Source: Clusia tigrina (taxonomy: Eukaryota; Arthropoda; Insecta; Diptera; Clusiidae). Taken from it: DNA of 64,000 bases. The notes beneath the pieces are model-generated. The model made no database searches and was not told the DNA's origin. It saw only the letters and a program-made list of their open reading frames with translations. This document shows positions 62,463 to 64,000 of this stretch, piece by piece (the first letter of the stretch is position 1; each line of letters opens with the position of its first letter). The position numbers and the translations under genes were made by a program. The stretch is taken from positions 108,089,700 through 108,153,699 of the forward strand of contig OV050033.1 of the NCBI GenBank assembly GCA_920105625.2, read 5' to 3'.

Positions 62463-64000
62463 GGAGCGTCATAAAACCTTGAAATTTTGTAACAATAAAG
62501 TAGTCGAGCCTCTTGTCAATTTAAGCTATCGCTCAAAGCTATGCTGCCCTTGAGTCCCAAATCAAACACTGATAAAACTTCAAATGGCCCCAACTTCTAC
62601 ACGGTACGTCCTACATCTATCAAAGTTTGCAAGATACAAATGCTTGTAACTTTTTACTGGAGCGTCATAAAACCTTGAAATTTTTTTAACAATAAAGTAC
62701 TCGAGCCTCTTGTCAATTTAAGCTATCACTCAAAGCTATGCTACCCTTGAGTCCCAAATCAAACACTGACAAAATTTCAAATGGCCCTAACTTCTATACG
62801 GTACGTCCTACACCTATCAATGTTTGCAACATACAAATGCTTGTAACTTTATACTGGAGCGTCATAAGACCTTGAAATTTTGTAACAATAAAGTACTCGA
62901 GCCTCTTGTCAATTTAAGCTATCGCTCAAAACTATGCTGCCCTTGAATCCCAAATCAAACACTGATAAAACTTCAAATGGCCCCAACTTCTATACGGTAC
63001 GTCCTACACCTATCAAAGTTTGCAACATACAAATGCTTGTAACTTTTTACTGGAGCGTCATAAAACCTTGAAATTTTGTAACAATAAAGTACTCGAACCT
63101 CTTGTCAATTTAAGCTATCGCTCAAATCTATGCCACCCTTGAGTCCCTAATCAAACACTGACAAAACTTCAAATGGCCCTAACTTCTATACGGTACGTCC
63201 TACACCTATCAAAGATTGCAACATACAAATGGTTGTAACTTTTTACTGGAGCGTCATAAAACCTTGAAATTTGTAACAATAAAGTACTCGAGCCTCTTGT
63301 CTATTTAAGCTATCGCTCAAAGCTATGCTGCCCTTGAGTCCCAAATCAAACACTGATAAAACTTGAAATGGCCCCAACTTTTATACGGTAAGTCCTACAC
63401 CTATCAAAGTTTGCAACATACAAATGCTTGTAACTTTTTACTGGAGCGTCATAAAACCTTGAAATTTTGTAACAATAAAGACTCGAGTCTCTTGTCAATT
63501 TAAGCTATCGCTCAAAGCTATGCAACCCTTGAGTCCCAAATCAAACACTGATAAAACTTCAAATGGCCCCAACTTCTACACGGTACATCCTACACCTATC
63601 AAAGTTTGCAAGATACAAATGCTTGTAACTTTTTACTGGAGCGTCATAAAACCTTGAAATTTGTTTAACAATAAAGTACTCGAGCCTCTTGTCAATTTAA
63701 GCTATCGCTCCAAGCTATGCTACCCTTGAGTCCCAAATCAAATACAGATAAAACTTCAAATGGCACTAACTTCTATACGGTACGTCCCACACCTATCAAA
63801 GTTTGCAACATACAAATGCTTGTAACTTTTTACTGGAGCGTCATAAAACCTTGAAATTTTGTGACAATAAAGTAATCGAGCCTCTAACACTGATAAAACT
63901 TCAAATGGCCCTAGCTTCTATACGGTACGTCCTACACGTATCAAAGTTTCCAACATACAAATGCTTGTAACTTTTTACTGGAGCGTCATAAAACCTTGAA
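62463..64000 (+). repeat. Mosaic end of window
   Basis: The first part (to about 63,110) has TAGTCGAG, CAAGATAC with T run, TCACTCAAAG and ATAAGACC monomers. About 63,110-63,540 matches 60,860-61,290 at about 2,250 bp (GATTGCAAC, AAATGGTTG, TTGAAATGGCCCC, CGAGTCTC with TGCAACCC). From about 63,540 to the end it matches 62,023-62,483 at 1,517 bp (TTTGTTTAAC, AAATACAG, GTCCCACACC, TGTGACAATAAAGTAATCG). 1,517 is exactly seven full plus one 145-bp monomer, and 2,250 exactly ten full plus two. The satellite continues beyond the window. Confidence 0.8.

Larger units (their letters stand above)
1..64000 (+). repeat. Satellite DNA array, 196-bp monomer, whole window
   Basis: The whole window is tandem satellite. 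Anchoring on the GCGTCATAAA landmark gives positions 191, 387, 583, 779 and 975, each 196 bp apart. The same landmarks follow in the same order to base 64,000. From total length, the 145-bp units and small indels I estimate about 330 monomers. All are in one orientation; I found no inverted monomer, no unique sequence and no inserted element. Monomers differ at recurrent diagnostic positions, so the array has higher-order structure. A 196-bp unit is in the nucleosome-repeat range typical of centromeric and heterochromatic satellites; the chromosomal location is inference. No stretch over 300 bp holds anything other than this repeat. The strand is arbitrary and simply follows the given sequence. 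Confidence 0.99.

Noticed and set aside
1..64000. CRISPR-like repetition
   Set aside because: There are no unique spacers between short repeats; the entire period is repeated, which is tandem satellite.
1..64000. Transposable elements, including retrotransposons often nested in centromeres
   Set aside because: I found no break in monomer periodicity large enough to hold an insertion, no long terminal repeats and no polymerase or transposase translation. The small gaps and gains are 1-51 bp.
1..64000. Telomere repeats, rRNA or tRNA genes
   Set aside because: No tandem telomere-type short motif was seen, no rRNA core motif, and no tRNA-like A/B box pair. The 196-bp period is uniform to both ends.
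1..64000. Species identification from the monomer
   Set aside because: The monomer resembles plant-type satellites in length and composition, but I do not recognise it with certainty. A database search of the 196-bp consensus would settle it.

Overview
The window is one uninterrupted array of satellite DNA. From base 1 to base 64,000 it consists of head-to-tail copies, all in the same orientation, of one AT-rich monomer. The commonest form is exactly 196 bp (74 G/C by hand count, about 38% GC), and there are roughly 330 copies. I see no gene, RNA gene, transposon, unique spacer, inverted block or other sequence. Short open frames exist on both strands, but they are the same few monomer translations recurring and I reject them as genes. 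Pure satellite of this length points to a eukaryotic centromere, pericentromere or other heterochromatin, in a long-read assembly. The unit is close to a nucleosome repeat. A plant is my best guess, with low confidence; nothing names the species.

Layout. 1-15,517: higher-order family A, in which diagnostic monomer variants recur in the same order and each cycle opens with a 145-bp monomer that lacks 51 bp. It contains a 391-bp dimer in three copies (1.1-2.3 kb), a 783-bp tetramer duplication (6.7-8.6 kb) and a near-identical 2,494-bp tandem duplication (8.2-13.2 kb). 15,518-26,218: family B, with cycles of 2.66, 2.47, 2.48 and 3.09 kb, marked by T-run expansion, a TATACTGG variant, a 15-bp deletion and a small template-switch scar. 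26,219-33,680: a mosaic with 341-bp and 926-bp duplications and a copy of 24.8-26.2 kb material. 33,681-40,579: family C, with no 145-bp monomers, a 587-bp duplication and a 3,530-bp-spaced pair. 40,580-64,000: a nested, apparently younger zone with a 1,568-bp octamer duplication, an approximately 9-kb duplication of a composite block, and a 3,962-bp tandem duplication placed inside it that stretched the spacing of the outer copies to 13,017 bp.

How it works as a unit. Every duplication spacing I measured equals a whole number of monomers once the 145-bp units and known small indels are counted. This is what in-register unequal exchange or break-repair copying would give. Short patches in which one copy carries a neighbour's variants look like gene conversion. 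CpG positions often appear as TpG or CpA, consistent with cytosine methylation. All alignments were done by eye, so block edges are good to about 20-50 bp and identity statements are qualitative.
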